NCBI RefSeq assembly: GCF_003663945.1
Contig: NZ_RCCH01000001.1
Span: 186,001 to 250,000, forward strand
Direction: 5' to 3'
DNA length: 64,000 bases
Origin: Lacinutrix venerupis
GTDB lineage: Bacteria > Bacteroidota > Bacteroidia > Flavobacteriales > Flavobacteriaceae
The stretch's first letter is position 1. Every line of letters begins with the position of its first letter. Made by a program: the position numbers and the translations under genes. The notes under the pieces were generated by a model. That model did not search any database and was not told the origin of the DNA. It saw only the letters and a list, made by a program, of their open reading frames with translations. Positions 44,319 to 52,505 of the stretch are shown here, one piece after another.

Positions 44319-45284
44319 TTACATTACTATTTTTAAATTATTGTCATTGGCAAATGTTTCATAATCTGACTTTTCGGTTTTATTAAAAATAGTAAGATGC
44401 AAATCTTGTTTAAATTTAATCTTGTAATCAAACTTTATGTCTTCTAAATTTTTGTTCAGGTTGCCGTTTAATGGTATTGAATTTTGTTCGACTAACATAG
44501 CTAAATCGAAATCATTTGCTTTATTAGGCGTATATACTGTGGAACCAAATATAAACGAGTCTGTAATATTAAGTTTGGCTATCCTTTTTTCTAACCAACG
44601 TTTCTTCTTTAGCATTTTTTTATCTGTTTTGGCTTTCTCAAAACTAGACTCTAAAATAATTTTTGGAAATTCATTTGGAAACTGAAAATTCGAATAATCA
44701 AATTCTGGATTTTTTAAATGTTCATCGAAAGCCTCAATATGCAAAACCATTTCCCTAAACAAGTTCTCGTGCTTATTAGGAATTAATTTTTGATTAGATT
44801 CAATTAATTGTTTTATTGCTAAATTATTGGGTGCAATAACCTCTTTTTTTAATTTATTCCAAATCGTTAAATCTGTTCGTAATGGTTCAACATTATGAGC
44901 ATTGGAATTCGGACCTGTTGTTTGAAAAATATACTTGTTATCGTTTAAAATTGGTATAATTTCTTGACATAACTCTCCAAATGTTTTAATATTATTTTTA
45001 CTTACGTTTTTAAAAGCTGGTTTGCTTTTTCTTTCGTGATTTAAATCAATGTATCTATGAATTGTGTTATAGATAAGAGCAAGAACTATTATTGTAAGTC
45101 CGATAATCCAGTCTTTTTCTCCAATCAAGGAAAATTCAAGCTCTTCGAAAATAATATTGAGAAAGTCTAACCACAATGGTTTTGAGAGAAGTGCAAGTCC
45201 ACCCAAAATTAAAATCCTAGTTAAGGTATTATAATATTTGGGTCTTATCAGTTTCCAATATTTAATTAGTTTTTCGATGTTCAA
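44319..45284 (-). CDS. Membrane-anchored nucleotidyltransferase-fold protein
   Basis: 321 residues. Two hydrophobic helices near the N terminus (about 21-45 and 59-75) anchor it to the inner membrane. Residues about 100-205 form a helical region with T-G-P-N-S, then P-N-N-L-A-I-K-Q-L-I and F-x-F-P-N-E-F; I recall similar segments in accessory proteins of other Bacteroidota. The C terminus (about 240-300) has F-G-S-T-V-Y with D258 and D260 in N-D-F-D-L, plus D294 in K-Q-D-L-H-L: the G-S-x(n)-D-x-D plus third carboxylate of minimal nucleotidyltransferases. It probably transfers NMP to a protein, RNA or small molecule; the target is unknown. It could be a defence or toxin system with the next gene. 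Confidence 0.6.
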   Translation of the reverse strand: MNIEKLIKYWKLIRPKYYNTLTRILILGGLALLSKPLWLDFLNIIFEELEFSLIGEKDWIIGLTIIVLALIYNTIHRYIDLNHERKSKPAFKNVSKNNIKTFGELCQEIIPILNDNKYIFQTTGPNSNAHNVEPLRTDLTIWNKLKKEVIAPNNLAIKQLIESNQKLIPNKHENLFREMVLHIEAFDEHLKNPEFDYSNFQFPNEFPKIILESSFEKAKTDKKMLKKKRWLEKRIAKLNITDSFIFGSTVYTPNKANDFDLAMLVEQNSIPLNGNLNKNLEDIKFDYKIKFKQDLHLTIFNKTEKSDYETFANDNNLKIVM

Positions 45285-45462
45285 TTTTTGTCAAATTACT
45301 GCCAATTTTCTCTGATATGAAACGATGGAATGTTTTCTATCATTCGTTAAGCGAAGTTAGATTTTTACAGTTTTTAAATCAAGAGAATTTAATCTTTTGA
45401 TAGCTAAGTTTTTAACAATTGATTGTGTACATGTTATAGTTTTTAAAGAAAGTGTATCACGA

Positions 45463-45481
45463 AATTGATTGACAATCAATT
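45463..45481. promoter_or_regulatory. Perfect 19-bp palindrome AATTGATTG-A-CAATCAATT
   Basis: 9-bp arms around one base, 12 bp beyond the stop of the FAD monooxygenase and 180 bp upstream of the nucleotidyltransferase start. There is no T-run, so it is not a standard terminator. It is a candidate operator or insertion-site scar. Confidence 0.4.
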
Positions 45482-45492
45482 AATCTTATTAT

Positions 45493-46623
45493 TTAGTCTT
45501 TTAAATCGTAAACAGAGTACATGTTTCTGTCTATCATTTTTTTAGGAATTGTACTAAATATAGCATTTCTAATAGCGGTTCCTGTGTTTAAGTTTGCAAT
45601 TTTACCAGTGAACCAGGATTGTTTTACAATACTATTAACGCGCTTAAAGCGTTTTTTTTCAAATTGCTCAAAATTATTTTTATTGGGATGTTTTGCTATT
45701 AATTTTCCTAAGTAGTAAGCATCTTCAATAGCTTGAGCTCCGCCTTGTCCCATATTTGGTGTTGTAGCATGTGCGGCGTCACCAATTAGACATATGTTAC
45801 CTTTTTGCCAACTTTTTATGGGTTTTAAATCGGTGATATCGTTTCTTAAAATATGATTTATTTCTGTTTTATTAATTAACTCATTAACCAAAGGATGAAA
45901 CTCTTTAAAATAGAAGGTAAGCTTATTTTTTAAAACCGTTTTGTCATCTTTTTGAAAAGCTTTACTGTTTTTAACGGCAAACCAAGAAGTTTCTGTTTCC
46001 GAGAGTTGAGACAACCCAAACCTAATGCCTTTTCCCCACATTTCTATACCTCTGTCTTTAAACTCTAAAGGTAAAGGATGTTGCATAACACCACGCCAGC
46101 AGGTTTGGCCAGAATAACGTATTTTCGATTTAGGAAACAACTGTGCTCGTACTTTAGAATCTATGCCATCTGCGGCAATAAGATACTTACTTTTTATAGT
46201 GGAGCCATCTTGAAAAGCAATAGTTAAAGCGTCTTGTTCTTCTTTAAAAAATTTAAAGGCTTTATTCCAGTGTATTTTTTCCTTTGGTATAGATTGTATT
46301 AACGCTAACTGTAGTTTAGCACGATGTATGGCAAGTGTTGAAAAACCATATTTTTCTTTAGCTGGTAGTTGACTACTATCGGCCAAAGGTTTTAGTTTTT
46401 GATTGGCTAATGTAATTCGATTAACAACATTTCCAACTTTAGTTACAGTGTCTAAAACACCAGCAAACTCCATAACTTGTAGTGCATTTGGCGCTAACCA
46501 AATACCTGCACCTAATGCGTTTGGACCTTTTGCTTTTTCAAATAATTGATACTTAATGTTTAATTTCTCGAAGACTAGAGCAGTAGTTAAACCACCAATT
46601 CCAGCGCCTATAATAGTGTACAT
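45493..46623 (-). CDS. FAD-dependent monooxygenase (UbiH/PHBH type)
   Basis: 376 residues, a group A flavoprotein hydroxylase that uses NAD(P)H and oxygen. The Rossmann motif I-I-G-A-G-I-G-G-L lies at residues 3-11, the central D-G motif is in A-A-D-G-I-D-S-K-V-R, and the second FAD motif is L-I-G-D-A-A-H-A-T-T-P-N-M-G-Q-G-G near residue 275. The substrate is probably an aromatic compound or antibiotic-like molecule; context gives no clue. It starts 17 nt after the YfcC-like transporter stop, so the two are probably one transcript. Confidence 0.88.
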   Translation of the reverse strand: MYTIIGAGIGGLTTALVFEKLNIKYQLFEKAKGPNALGAGIWLAPNALQVMEFAGVLDTVTKVGNVVNRITLANQKLKPLADSSQLPAKEKYGFSTLAIHRAKLQLALIQSIPKEKIHWNKAFKFFKEEQDALTIAFQDGSTIKSKYLIAADGIDSKVRAQLFPKSKIRYSGQTCWRGVMQHPLPLEFKDRGIEMWGKGIRFGLSQLSETETSWFAVKNSKAFQKDDKTVLKNKLTFYFKEFHPLVNELINKTEINHILRNDITDLKPIKSWQKGNICLIGDAAHATTPNMGQGGAQAIEDAYYLGKLIAKHPNKNNFEQFEKKRFKRVNSIVKQSWFTGKIANLNTGTAIRNAIFSTIPKKMIDRNMYSVYDLKD

Positions 46624-46640
46624 TTAGGTTTGTTTTCTTC

Positions 46641-48134
46641 TTATAAATATACGGAAACAGTCATTACTAATAAAGTAAATACAACCAAAATAATAAACAA
46701 AGGCATTATAAATTTTAGCCATTTATTAAATCCAACTTTTACTATGGCTAATGAGGCTAAAATTAATCCTGTTGGGTTTATTAAGTAAAATAATCCCATA
46801 CCATATTGATAAGCATTTACTACAATTTCGCGTCCAACGCCTACACCATCGGCTAAAGGCGACATAATAGGCATAGTTAATACTGCCATTCCAGAAGAAC
46901 TAGGTATAAAAAATGAAAGTACAGCGTAAATGCCTGTTATAGCACTTGCAAATACACCTTTGTTCATTCCATTTGTAACATCGCTTGCATAATATAACAT
47001 GGTGTCGCTTATTAAGCCATCTGCCATAATTACGGTTATACCACGTGCAATACCAATAATTAATGCTACTCCTAATAAATCTGAAGCGCCTTTTACAAAT
47101 GTATCCACAAATGTAGATTCTTTTATGCCGGTTATAATTCCTATTATAATGGCTCCAACTAAAAATGTAGCTGTCATTTCTACAAACCACCATTCTAAAA
47201 ATACAACACCGTAAATCATAATTGCAAAACACATTGAAAAAACAAATAAAGCTAAACGCAAACGTGTAGTAAAATTCACTGTTTCTGTTGTGTTAGTAGA
47301 AAATAATGCTGCAATTTGTTGTTGTTGATCGTAAATTATTGATTTTGTTGGGTCTTTTTTTACTTTACTTGCATAGCGTAATATATATATAATACAAATA
47401 GTTAAACAAGATAGAAGCATTATTAATCTTCCTACTGCTCCAGTTGTCCAGTTTATTCCTGCGGCATCACTAGCTATAATACTACTAAATGGATTTATTG
47501 TTGAGCACATAGTGCCAATAGAAGAGCCAATAAATATAGAGGCAACACCAACTAAAGCATCGTATTTAGCAGCTAAAAATACAGGAATTAAAATAGGGAA
47601 GAAGGCAATAGTTTCTTCGGCAAAGCCAAATGTTGTACCACCAATGGCAACTAAAGTTGTAACTAAAATAATTAGGATAAACTCTCTGCCTTTTAAGGCA
47701 TTGGCTAACCATGCAATACCAGCATCAAAAGCACCAGTGCTATTTATTATGCCTATTAATCCGCCAATTATTAATACTAAAAATATAATATCTGCGGCTT
47801 CAATAATACCTTTTACAGGAGATTTTATAAACTCGAATATTCCTTGAGGTTTTGCTTCTAATTGCTTGTAAGTATTTGGTATGTTTATAGCTTTATAAAT
47901 ATCGCCACTTGTAAATTTTTCTAAAGGAATTTTAATAGCTAAACCATCTAAAGTTTCTTGTGCGGCAGGCAGGTTTATAGACTTTTCGGAATTGGCTTGT
48001 GTAAAATTATTAGTTTCTTTATTATAAACTAATGTGTCGTATTTACCTGCTGGTACAACCCAAGTTAAGAGTGTAACTAATGCTGCTATTATAAGTAAAA
48101 TGGTTTGAGCTGTTGGGAATTTAAGTGTTTTCAT
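46641..48134 (-). CDS. YfcC-family transporter
   Basis: 497 residues with about twelve membrane helices. The N terminus has V-V-P-A-G-K-Y; one conserved segment contains T-T-F-G-F-A-E-E-T-I-A-F-F-P-I-L and another F-F-I-P-S-S-S-G-M-A-V-L-T-M-P near residue 420. These match the YfcC group related to DcuC and arginine/ornithine-type carriers. The probable substrates are dicarboxylates, amino acids or short peptides; it cannot be narrowed. It is upstream of the FAD monooxygenase (17-nt gap). A hairpin lies 7 nt upstream of the start. Confidence 0.82.
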   Translation of the reverse strand: MKTLKFPTAQTILLIIAALVTLLTWVVPAGKYDTLVYNKETNNFTQANSEKSINLPAAQETLDGLAIKIPLEKFTSGDIYKAINIPNTYKQLEAKPQGIFEFIKSPVKGIIEAADIIFLVLIIGGLIGIINSTGAFDAGIAWLANALKGREFILIILVTTLVAIGGTTFGFAEETIAFFPILIPVFLAAKYDALVGVASIFIGSSIGTMCSTINPFSSIIASDAAGINWTTGAVGRLIMLLSCLTICIIYILRYASKVKKDPTKSIIYDQQQQIAALFSTNTTETVNFTTRLRLALFVFSMCFAIMIYGVVFLEWWFVEMTATFLVGAIIIGIITGIKESTFVDTFVKGASDLLGVALIIGIARGITVIMADGLISDTMLYYASDVTNGMNKGVFASAITGIYAVLSFFIPSSSGMAVLTMPIMSPLADGVGVGREIVVNAYQYGMGLFYLINPTGLILASLAIVKVGFNKWLKFIMPLFIILVVFTLLVMTVSVYL

Positions 48135-48141
48135 GCTTGGT

Positions 48142-48161
48142 ATTACTGCATAAGCAGGAAT
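48142..48161. repeat. REP-like hairpin before the YfcC-like gene
   Basis: ATTACTGC (48142-48149) and GCAGGAAT (48154-48161), seven of eight positions paired, loop ATAA. On the - strand it reads ATTCCTGC...GCAGTAAT and starts 7 nt before the ATG at 48134. Confidence 0.5.
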
Positions 48162-48280
48162 TTATTTTAGAATATTTATTTGAGTTACGTTTTTCAATTT
48201 TATTTTAAAGGACAAAATCGTGAAATTTCTTTAACAATACTAAATATAGTATTATTTTTATTTTCAATTTTTAAAAAAGA

Positions 48281-48946
48281 ATGACAATAGATATTCACGA
48301 TAGCTGGAAGCCATATTTAAAAAATGAATTTAATAAACCGTATTTTGAGTCTTTAATTCAATTTGTAAAATCTGAATATAAAAACGAGCAATGTTTCCCG
48401 CCTGGACCATTAATTTTTAATGCTTTTGAAAAATGTGCTTTCAACGATTTAAAAGTTGTTATTATTGGTCAAGATCCATATCATAATTTTAACCAAGCTA
48501 ATGGTCTATGTTTTAGTGTTAATGACGGTGTAAAACATCCACCTTCATTAATTAATATATTTAAAGAAATTGAAAACGATTTAAATATTCCATATCCTAA
48601 AAGTGGAAATTTAGAACGTTGGGCAGAGCAAGGTGTTTTTTTACTAAATGCGACTTTAACGGTTCGCGCTCACGAAGCTGGAAGTCACCAAAAACAAGGT
48701 TGGGAAACGTTTACAGATGCTGTAATACAAACTATTAGTGATAATAAAGAAAATGTAATATTTCTGCTTTGGGGAGGTTTTGCTAAGAAAAAAGCTAAGC
48801 TTATTAACTCCAAAAAACATTTTATTTTAAGTTCAGGTCATCCTTCTCCATTAAGCGCAAATAGAGGTTATTGGTTTGGTAATAAGCATTTTAGTGAGAC
48901 TAATAATCTTTTAAAAGCTAACGGTTTTAAAGCTATAAATTGGTGA
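48281..48946 (+). CDS. ung: Uracil-DNA glycosylase, family 1
   Basis: 221 residues. It removes uracil from DNA to start base excision repair. The water-activating motif is G-Q-D-P-Y-H near residue 64; L-L-N-A-T-L-T-V-R-A-H-E-A is the uracil-binding region, and H-P-S-P-L-S-A-N-R-G is the minor-groove loop with the catalytic His. All the motifs are intact and the length is normal. Its last 14 nt overlap the convergent lipoprotein gene. Confidence 0.95.
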   Translation: MTIDIHDSWKPYLKNEFNKPYFESLIQFVKSEYKNEQCFPPGPLIFNAFEKCAFNDLKVVIIGQDPYHNFNQANGLCFSVNDGVKHPPSLINIFKEIENDLNIPYPKSGNLERWAEQGVFLLNATLTVRAHEAGSHQKQGWETFTDAVIQTISDNKENVIFLLWGGFAKKKAKLINSKKHFILSSGHPSPLSANRGYWFGNKHFSETNNLLKANGFKAINW

Positions 48947-49439
48947 TTTTTAAAACATTATAATCTATAAGTGTAAAAGTTACTAGTTTAAAAAATACTA
49001 TTTCAAAATCATCTTTATTTAAAATATAGTATAGTTTATCGCTAATAGAATGAATATTTGATTTTTTGTTTGATAAAGACGAAACAAGTTTTTTGACCTG
49101 TTTCATTTTATTATCACCAGCACTTAAATGCTTGCCACAACCTTTAAAATCTATACTAAAAGGACTTATGTTTTTTGAAAAAGGTTCTTTAATGTTTGTA
49201 GTTTTATTATCTGCTAAACTTCTTAATAGTTTTAAGTAACTCTCTCCAGAATTATCTTTTATTTCTCCTATAGATAATAAATATAACTCGTAACTATAAA
49301 TTGCATTTTTTAAATGTTCTTCAGAATGAATATTATTAGAGTTTAAGCAATCTATAAAAAGAGCATTAGCTTTTGCAGAATCGTTACAAGCATAAGTTAG
49401 TAATAAGAAAAAGTATAATAGAAAGTTAACTGTCTTCAC
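48933..49439 (-). CDS. Lipoprotein of unknown function, end of the SUI1 operon
   Basis: 168 residues. Signal peptide with lipobox-like L-T-Y-A-C (Cys18). The mature protein is rich in Asn, Ser and Lys, mostly helical, and carries two further cysteines (in F-I-D-C-L-N-S and K-G-C-G-K-H). I do not recognise the family. The gene starts 1 nt after the stop of the substrate-binding-like gene, so it ends a five-gene operon. Its 3' end overlaps ung by 14 nt, tail to tail. Confidence 0.6.
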   Translation of the reverse strand: MKTVNFLLYFFLLLTYACNDSAKANALFIDCLNSNNIHSEEHLKNAIYSYELYLLSIGEIKDNSGESYLKLLRSLADNKTTNIKEPFSKNISPFSIDFKGCGKHLSAGDNKMKQVKKLVSSLSNKKSNIHSISDKLYYILNKDDFEIVFFKLVTFTLIDYNVLKITNL

Positions 49440-49440
49440 A

Positions 49441-50295
49441 TTATAAATTTCCGACTAAATCTTCATATTTCCATTTTTCAGGAATAATATTTAAAGCAAA
49501 CAACTCGTCTTGGACTTTTGCTATTGTTTCTTTACTAATGTTTTCTTGCGACCACTCGGTTAAACTTAACCATTCTTGCACATCTTCTAATTCTTGCTCG
49601 TAACGATTTGCAATCATTCTGTCTATACTTGGAATATCTTTAAACTCTGAAGTTGTATTGTTTACAATCTCTAAAATGGTTTTAATATCTGCTTTATTCT
49701 CTGTTAAAAAATCTTCACGAACAGCAATAACAAAGCAAGGCCACGGTGTTGGTAAATTACCAATACGTCTAAAAACGCCTTTATCTACTATAGGTTTTGT
49801 CATGAACTTTTCCCACATAAAATAGTCGGCTGTTCCTTTTGTTAAGCCTTCTACAGCTCCATCAAGATTTTTAATAACTTCAAAGTTTAAATCTTTTTCT
49901 AAATTCCAACCGTTATTTTGTGCGTTTACGTAAGCCATTAAATGAGATCCAGAACCATAGCGACTAATTGCTGCTTTTGTTCCTTTTAAATCTTCAATAG
50001 TTTTATAATTAGATTTTGCGTCTACATGAATTCCCCAAATAAGAGGCGTTTCAACAAAAACTTGAACAATTTTACAACCATTTCCTGCGATAATATCTTT
50101 AATAATACCTTCGGTTAAAATAACAGCCATATCTATGTCTCCATCGCGAAGTCCTTTACACATAGCACCTGTGCCACCAAAATAGTCTTTCCAACGTAGG
50201 TTTATATTTGCTTCTTTATACTCAGCATTTTTTAAACCTAAATACCAGGCTAAATTAAAATGCTCTGGAACACCTCCTATGTTTATTGTTTTCAT
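49441..50295 (-). CDS. Cytoplasmic NMT1/SsuA-like substrate-binding-fold protein
   Basis: 284 residues with the type 2 periplasmic-binding fold seen in NrtA/SsuA/ThiY proteins. Features: F-N-L-A-W-Y-L-G near residue 13, G-G-T-G-A-M-C-K-G-L-R-D-G-D-I-D, L-K-G-T-K-A-A-I-S-R-Y-G-S-G-S-H near 108, then T-A-D-Y-F-M-W-E. Remarkably the protein starts directly with M-K-T-I-N-I-G-G-V-P-E, so there is no signal peptide or lipobox. No ABC permease or ATPase is nearby. It therefore may be a soluble enzyme or intracellular ligand binder. The yeast THI5/NMT1 C-C-C-F-C motif is absent. It sits 4 nt after the nucleoside phosphorylase stop. Confidence 0.72.
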   Translation of the reverse strand: MKTINIGGVPEHFNLAWYLGLKNAEYKEANINLRWKDYFGGTGAMCKGLRDGDIDMAVILTEGIIKDIIAGNGCKIVQVFVETPLIWGIHVDAKSNYKTIEDLKGTKAAISRYGSGSHLMAYVNAQNNGWNLEKDLNFEVIKNLDGAVEGLTKGTADYFMWEKFMTKPIVDKGVFRRIGNLPTPWPCFVIAVREDFLTENKADIKTILEIVNNTTSEFKDIPSIDRMIANRYEQELEDVQEWLSLTEWSQENISKETIAKVQDELFALNIIPEKWKYEDLVGNL

Positions 50296-50299
50296 CTAC

Positions 50300-51169
50300 T
50301 TATTCTACTAGTTTGTTTAATGTATAAACAATTAAATCGTCAACTGTTTTTGTTGGGTTTTCACTAAATTCTCCTGTGGCTCGATTAGCTATAATTGCAT
50401 TCATAGATAATGCTTTGTGTCCTAAAAGATTTGATATGCCATAAATTCCAGCGGTTTCCATTTCTAAATTTGTAATGGCTTTACCGTTATAATTAAAGCT
50501 TGCTAATTTATTGTTTAATTCGTTATCCTGAAGCGCTAACCTTAAAATTCTACCTTGTGGTCCATAAAAGCCAACATTTGTAGCAGTAAATCCTTTTACG
50601 GTTTTACTAGAACTTAACTTGTTTAGTAGCTCTTTATTGCAATTAACAACGTATGGATTAGATTTTGCTTCGTACCAATTGGTATGTTTTATTAATGCGT
50701 TTGAAATGTCTTTATTTTGAAATGCCTCACTATCGTAAAAATGCAATAAACTATCAAAACCAGCAGCTAATTCACTTATTAAAAAAGAATCTATGGCAAT
50801 GTCTTTTTGTATAGAACCAGAAGTACCAATTCTAACAATATTTAGAGCGGTAAGATTTTTTTTAATTTGTCTAGTCTCTAAGTCTATATTTACTAAAGCA
50901 TCTAATTCGTTAAAAACAATATCTATATTATCTGTACCAATTCCTGTTGAAATTACTGTAATACGTTTGCCTTTATATGTACCTGTTTGTGTATGAAACT
51001 CTCTTTTTTTAGTTTCGAATTCTATATTATCAAAATGTTTTGTAACGCTAGACACACGGTCTGGATCGCCAACAGTTATGATAGTGTTAGATATATGTTC
51101 TGGCCTAAGATTTAAGTGATAAACACTACCATCTGGATTTAATATTAATTCTGATTCTTTAATTGTCAT
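50300..51169 (-). CDS. Nucleoside phosphorylase (uridine phosphorylase-like)
   Basis: 289 residues, PNP/UDP family. It splits nucleosides with phosphate to base and ribose-1-phosphate. The phosphate site G-D-P-D-R-V is near residue 33, with I-V-R-I-G-T-S-G-S-I-Q in the middle and the ribose-binding N-L-E-M-E-T-A-G-I-Y-G near residue 240. The closest subgroup seems to be uridine phosphorylase, longer than E. coli Udp by about 35 residues. Base specificity cannot be set by eye. The stop of the DUF1835 gene directly precedes its ATG, indicating coupled translation. Confidence 0.88.
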   Translation of the reverse strand: MTIKESELILNPDGSVYHLNLRPEHISNTIITVGDPDRVSSVTKHFDNIEFETKKREFHTQTGTYKGKRITVISTGIGTDNIDIVFNELDALVNIDLETRQIKKNLTALNIVRIGTSGSIQKDIAIDSFLISELAAGFDSLLHFYDSEAFQNKDISNALIKHTNWYEAKSNPYVVNCNKELLNKLSSSKTVKGFTATNVGFYGPQGRILRLALQDNELNNKLASFNYNGKAITNLEMETAGIYGISNLLGHKALSMNAIIANRATGEFSENPTKTVDDLIVYTLNKLVE

Positions 51170-52099
51170 TTAAATACTAGCAATTAGTTTGCTCTCTTTT
51201 TTATAGTATTGATATTCTGATTTGTTTGTACCACCAAACTCAAAATTAACATTTAACATTTTTAAAAAGTTTTTTTGATGCTCTAAGGCAAGGTGTCCAT
51301 TCCTATTTAATGTTAAAGTGTCTTCGGTTTCATTGTAAAATAAATCTAATTCATCTATCATACGTTTTAATTGAAGGTCTCCAAAACCATAATAGCCTTG
51401 GTAATGCAAGCAATAACCTAAAAGGTGATGTCTAGATTTTATACTATGTTCTTTAATTAGCTTTAATGTGTTGTATTCTAAAGTATTGAGTCCGCTTCTT
51501 GTATCTGGAAAACGTCTTAAATGTGCTTTTAAGCAATTGCTTAAATATTTAAAGTTAGAGGGCCTAATAATTAACTCTTTAAATAATGTATGGTCTTTTT
51601 CACTATAAATTCGCCAAGCTTTCTGGGCTGTTGCAATATCATCTACATTTAGCTTTATCTTGTCTTTATAATGTTGTAATAATTGTTTTTCTGATAATTG
51701 AGCAATTCCTTTTAGGCCTTTTTCTCCTTCAACACGACCACTACACACTAAATATAAAGGTAATTTTATTTCTTTTTGTTTTATTAAACTTATTGCGGCT
51801 ATCATGTTAATGTGGCAAAACAAATCGTACTCAAACCATAATACTATTTCCGTATAATTAGAAACATTGTTTAGTTTATTTAATTCCGATTTTATTTTAT
51901 CTATATCATACTCGGCATCATAAGTACTTTCTAAAAATGCTTTCCTAGCTTTAAAAAAACTATTTGTATTAATTTCTTTTTGTGTTGGACCTTCGCATAA
52001 CATTTCGTGCCATGTAAGTATATCTCCTTCAAAATTAAGCTTTTCTAAGTAAGTTGTTAAAGCATTGCCATTAGTTATATGTAGAGTTGTATTGCTCAT
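51170..52099 (-). CDS. DUF1835 domain protein
   Basis: 309 residues. The N-terminal DUF1835 region begins L-H-I-T-N-G-N-A-L-T, with W-H-E-M-L-C-E-G-P-T near residue 30 and V-L-W-F-E-Y-D-L-F-C near 84. A helical C-terminal half has H-L-R-R-F-P-D-T-R-S-G-L-N. No known catalytic residues or membrane segments; DUF1835 function is not established. It sits between the SUI1-like gene (3-nt gap) and the nucleoside phosphorylase (no gap), so it belongs to that operon. A role in nucleotide or translation stress is only a guess. Confidence 0.8.
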   Translation of the reverse strand: MSNTTLHITNGNALTTYLEKLNFEGDILTWHEMLCEGPTQKEINTNSFFKARKAFLESTYDAEYDIDKIKSELNKLNNVSNYTEIVLWFEYDLFCHINMIAAISLIKQKEIKLPLYLVCSGRVEGEKGLKGIAQLSEKQLLQHYKDKIKLNVDDIATAQKAWRIYSEKDHTLFKELIIRPSNFKYLSNCLKAHLRRFPDTRSGLNTLEYNTLKLIKEHSIKSRHHLLGYCLHYQGYYGFGDLQLKRMIDELDLFYNETEDTLTLNRNGHLALEHQKNFLKMLNVNFEFGGTNKSEYQYYKKESKLIASI

Positions 52100-52102
52100 T
52101 AT

Positions 52103-52429
52103 TTATCCTCCAACACGTTTCACATTAAAACCTTTTTCTTTTAACATTGTCATTATCTTATCTCTATAATCTCCTTGAATTATAATTTTGTCGTCTTTAA
52201 AACTTCCACCAACACTTAATTTTTGTTTTAACTCTTTAGCTAAAGCTTTAAAATCTTCTGTGGCACCGGTATAACCTTCTAATATGGTAATAGGTTTTCC
52301 TTTTCGTTTTTCGTATTTACAAATAATAGGATCATCCTGCAACCAAAGACCTTGATCTTCTGTTGTAGGTTCAATGTCTTTTTCTTCGTGATCGGGAAAA
52401 AGATTTTTTAATTGGTCTTTTAAATCCAT
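52103..52429 (-). CDS. SUI1/YciH-family translation initiation factor-like protein
   Basis: 108 residues with the eIF1/SUI1 domain in the C-terminal 70: R-K-G-K-P-I-T-I-L-E-G-Y, then L-A-K-E-L-K-Q-K-L-S-V-G-G-S-F-K-D-D-K-I-I-I-Q-G-D-Y-R-D-K. Bacterial YciH proteins bind the small ribosomal subunit and can influence start-site choice. The N-terminal 35 residues are polar and acidic. It is the first gene of a five-gene operon. A 12-bp inverted repeat lies between it and the upstream oxygenase gene. Confidence 0.88.
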   Translation of the reverse strand: MDLKDQLKNLFPDHEEKDIEPTTEDQGLWLQDDPIICKYEKRKGKPITILEGYTGATEDFKALAKELKQKLSVGGSFKDDKIIIQGDYRDKIMTMLKEKGFNVKRVGG

Positions 52430-52456
52430 TTTTTAAGTGTGAAGTATTCAATAAAA

Positions 52457-52497
52457 CAGTCATCAGTTTAAAACTATCTACTTCTAACTGATGACTG
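52457..52497. terminator. 12-bp inverted repeat, probable terminator of the oxygenase gene
   Basis: CAGTCATCAGTT (52457-52468) pairs perfectly with AACTGATGACTG (52486-52497), 17-nt loop. On the - strand it is followed by TTTTATTG, a weak T-run. It separates the isopenicillin-N-synthase-like gene from the SUI1 operon. Confidence 0.55.
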
Positions 52498-52505
52498 ACT
52501 ACTGT

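Noticed and set aside
43947-45284. Classical MNT-HEPN toxin-antitoxin pair
   Set aside because: The nucleotidyltransferase motif is present, but the partner has no R-x4-6-H HEPN motif and the enzyme is membrane anchored and much longer than MNT antitoxins.
47512-47847. + strand ORF opposite the YfcC-like transporter
   Set aside because: It is a shadow of a hydrophobic protein; composition and lack of start context fit an artefact.
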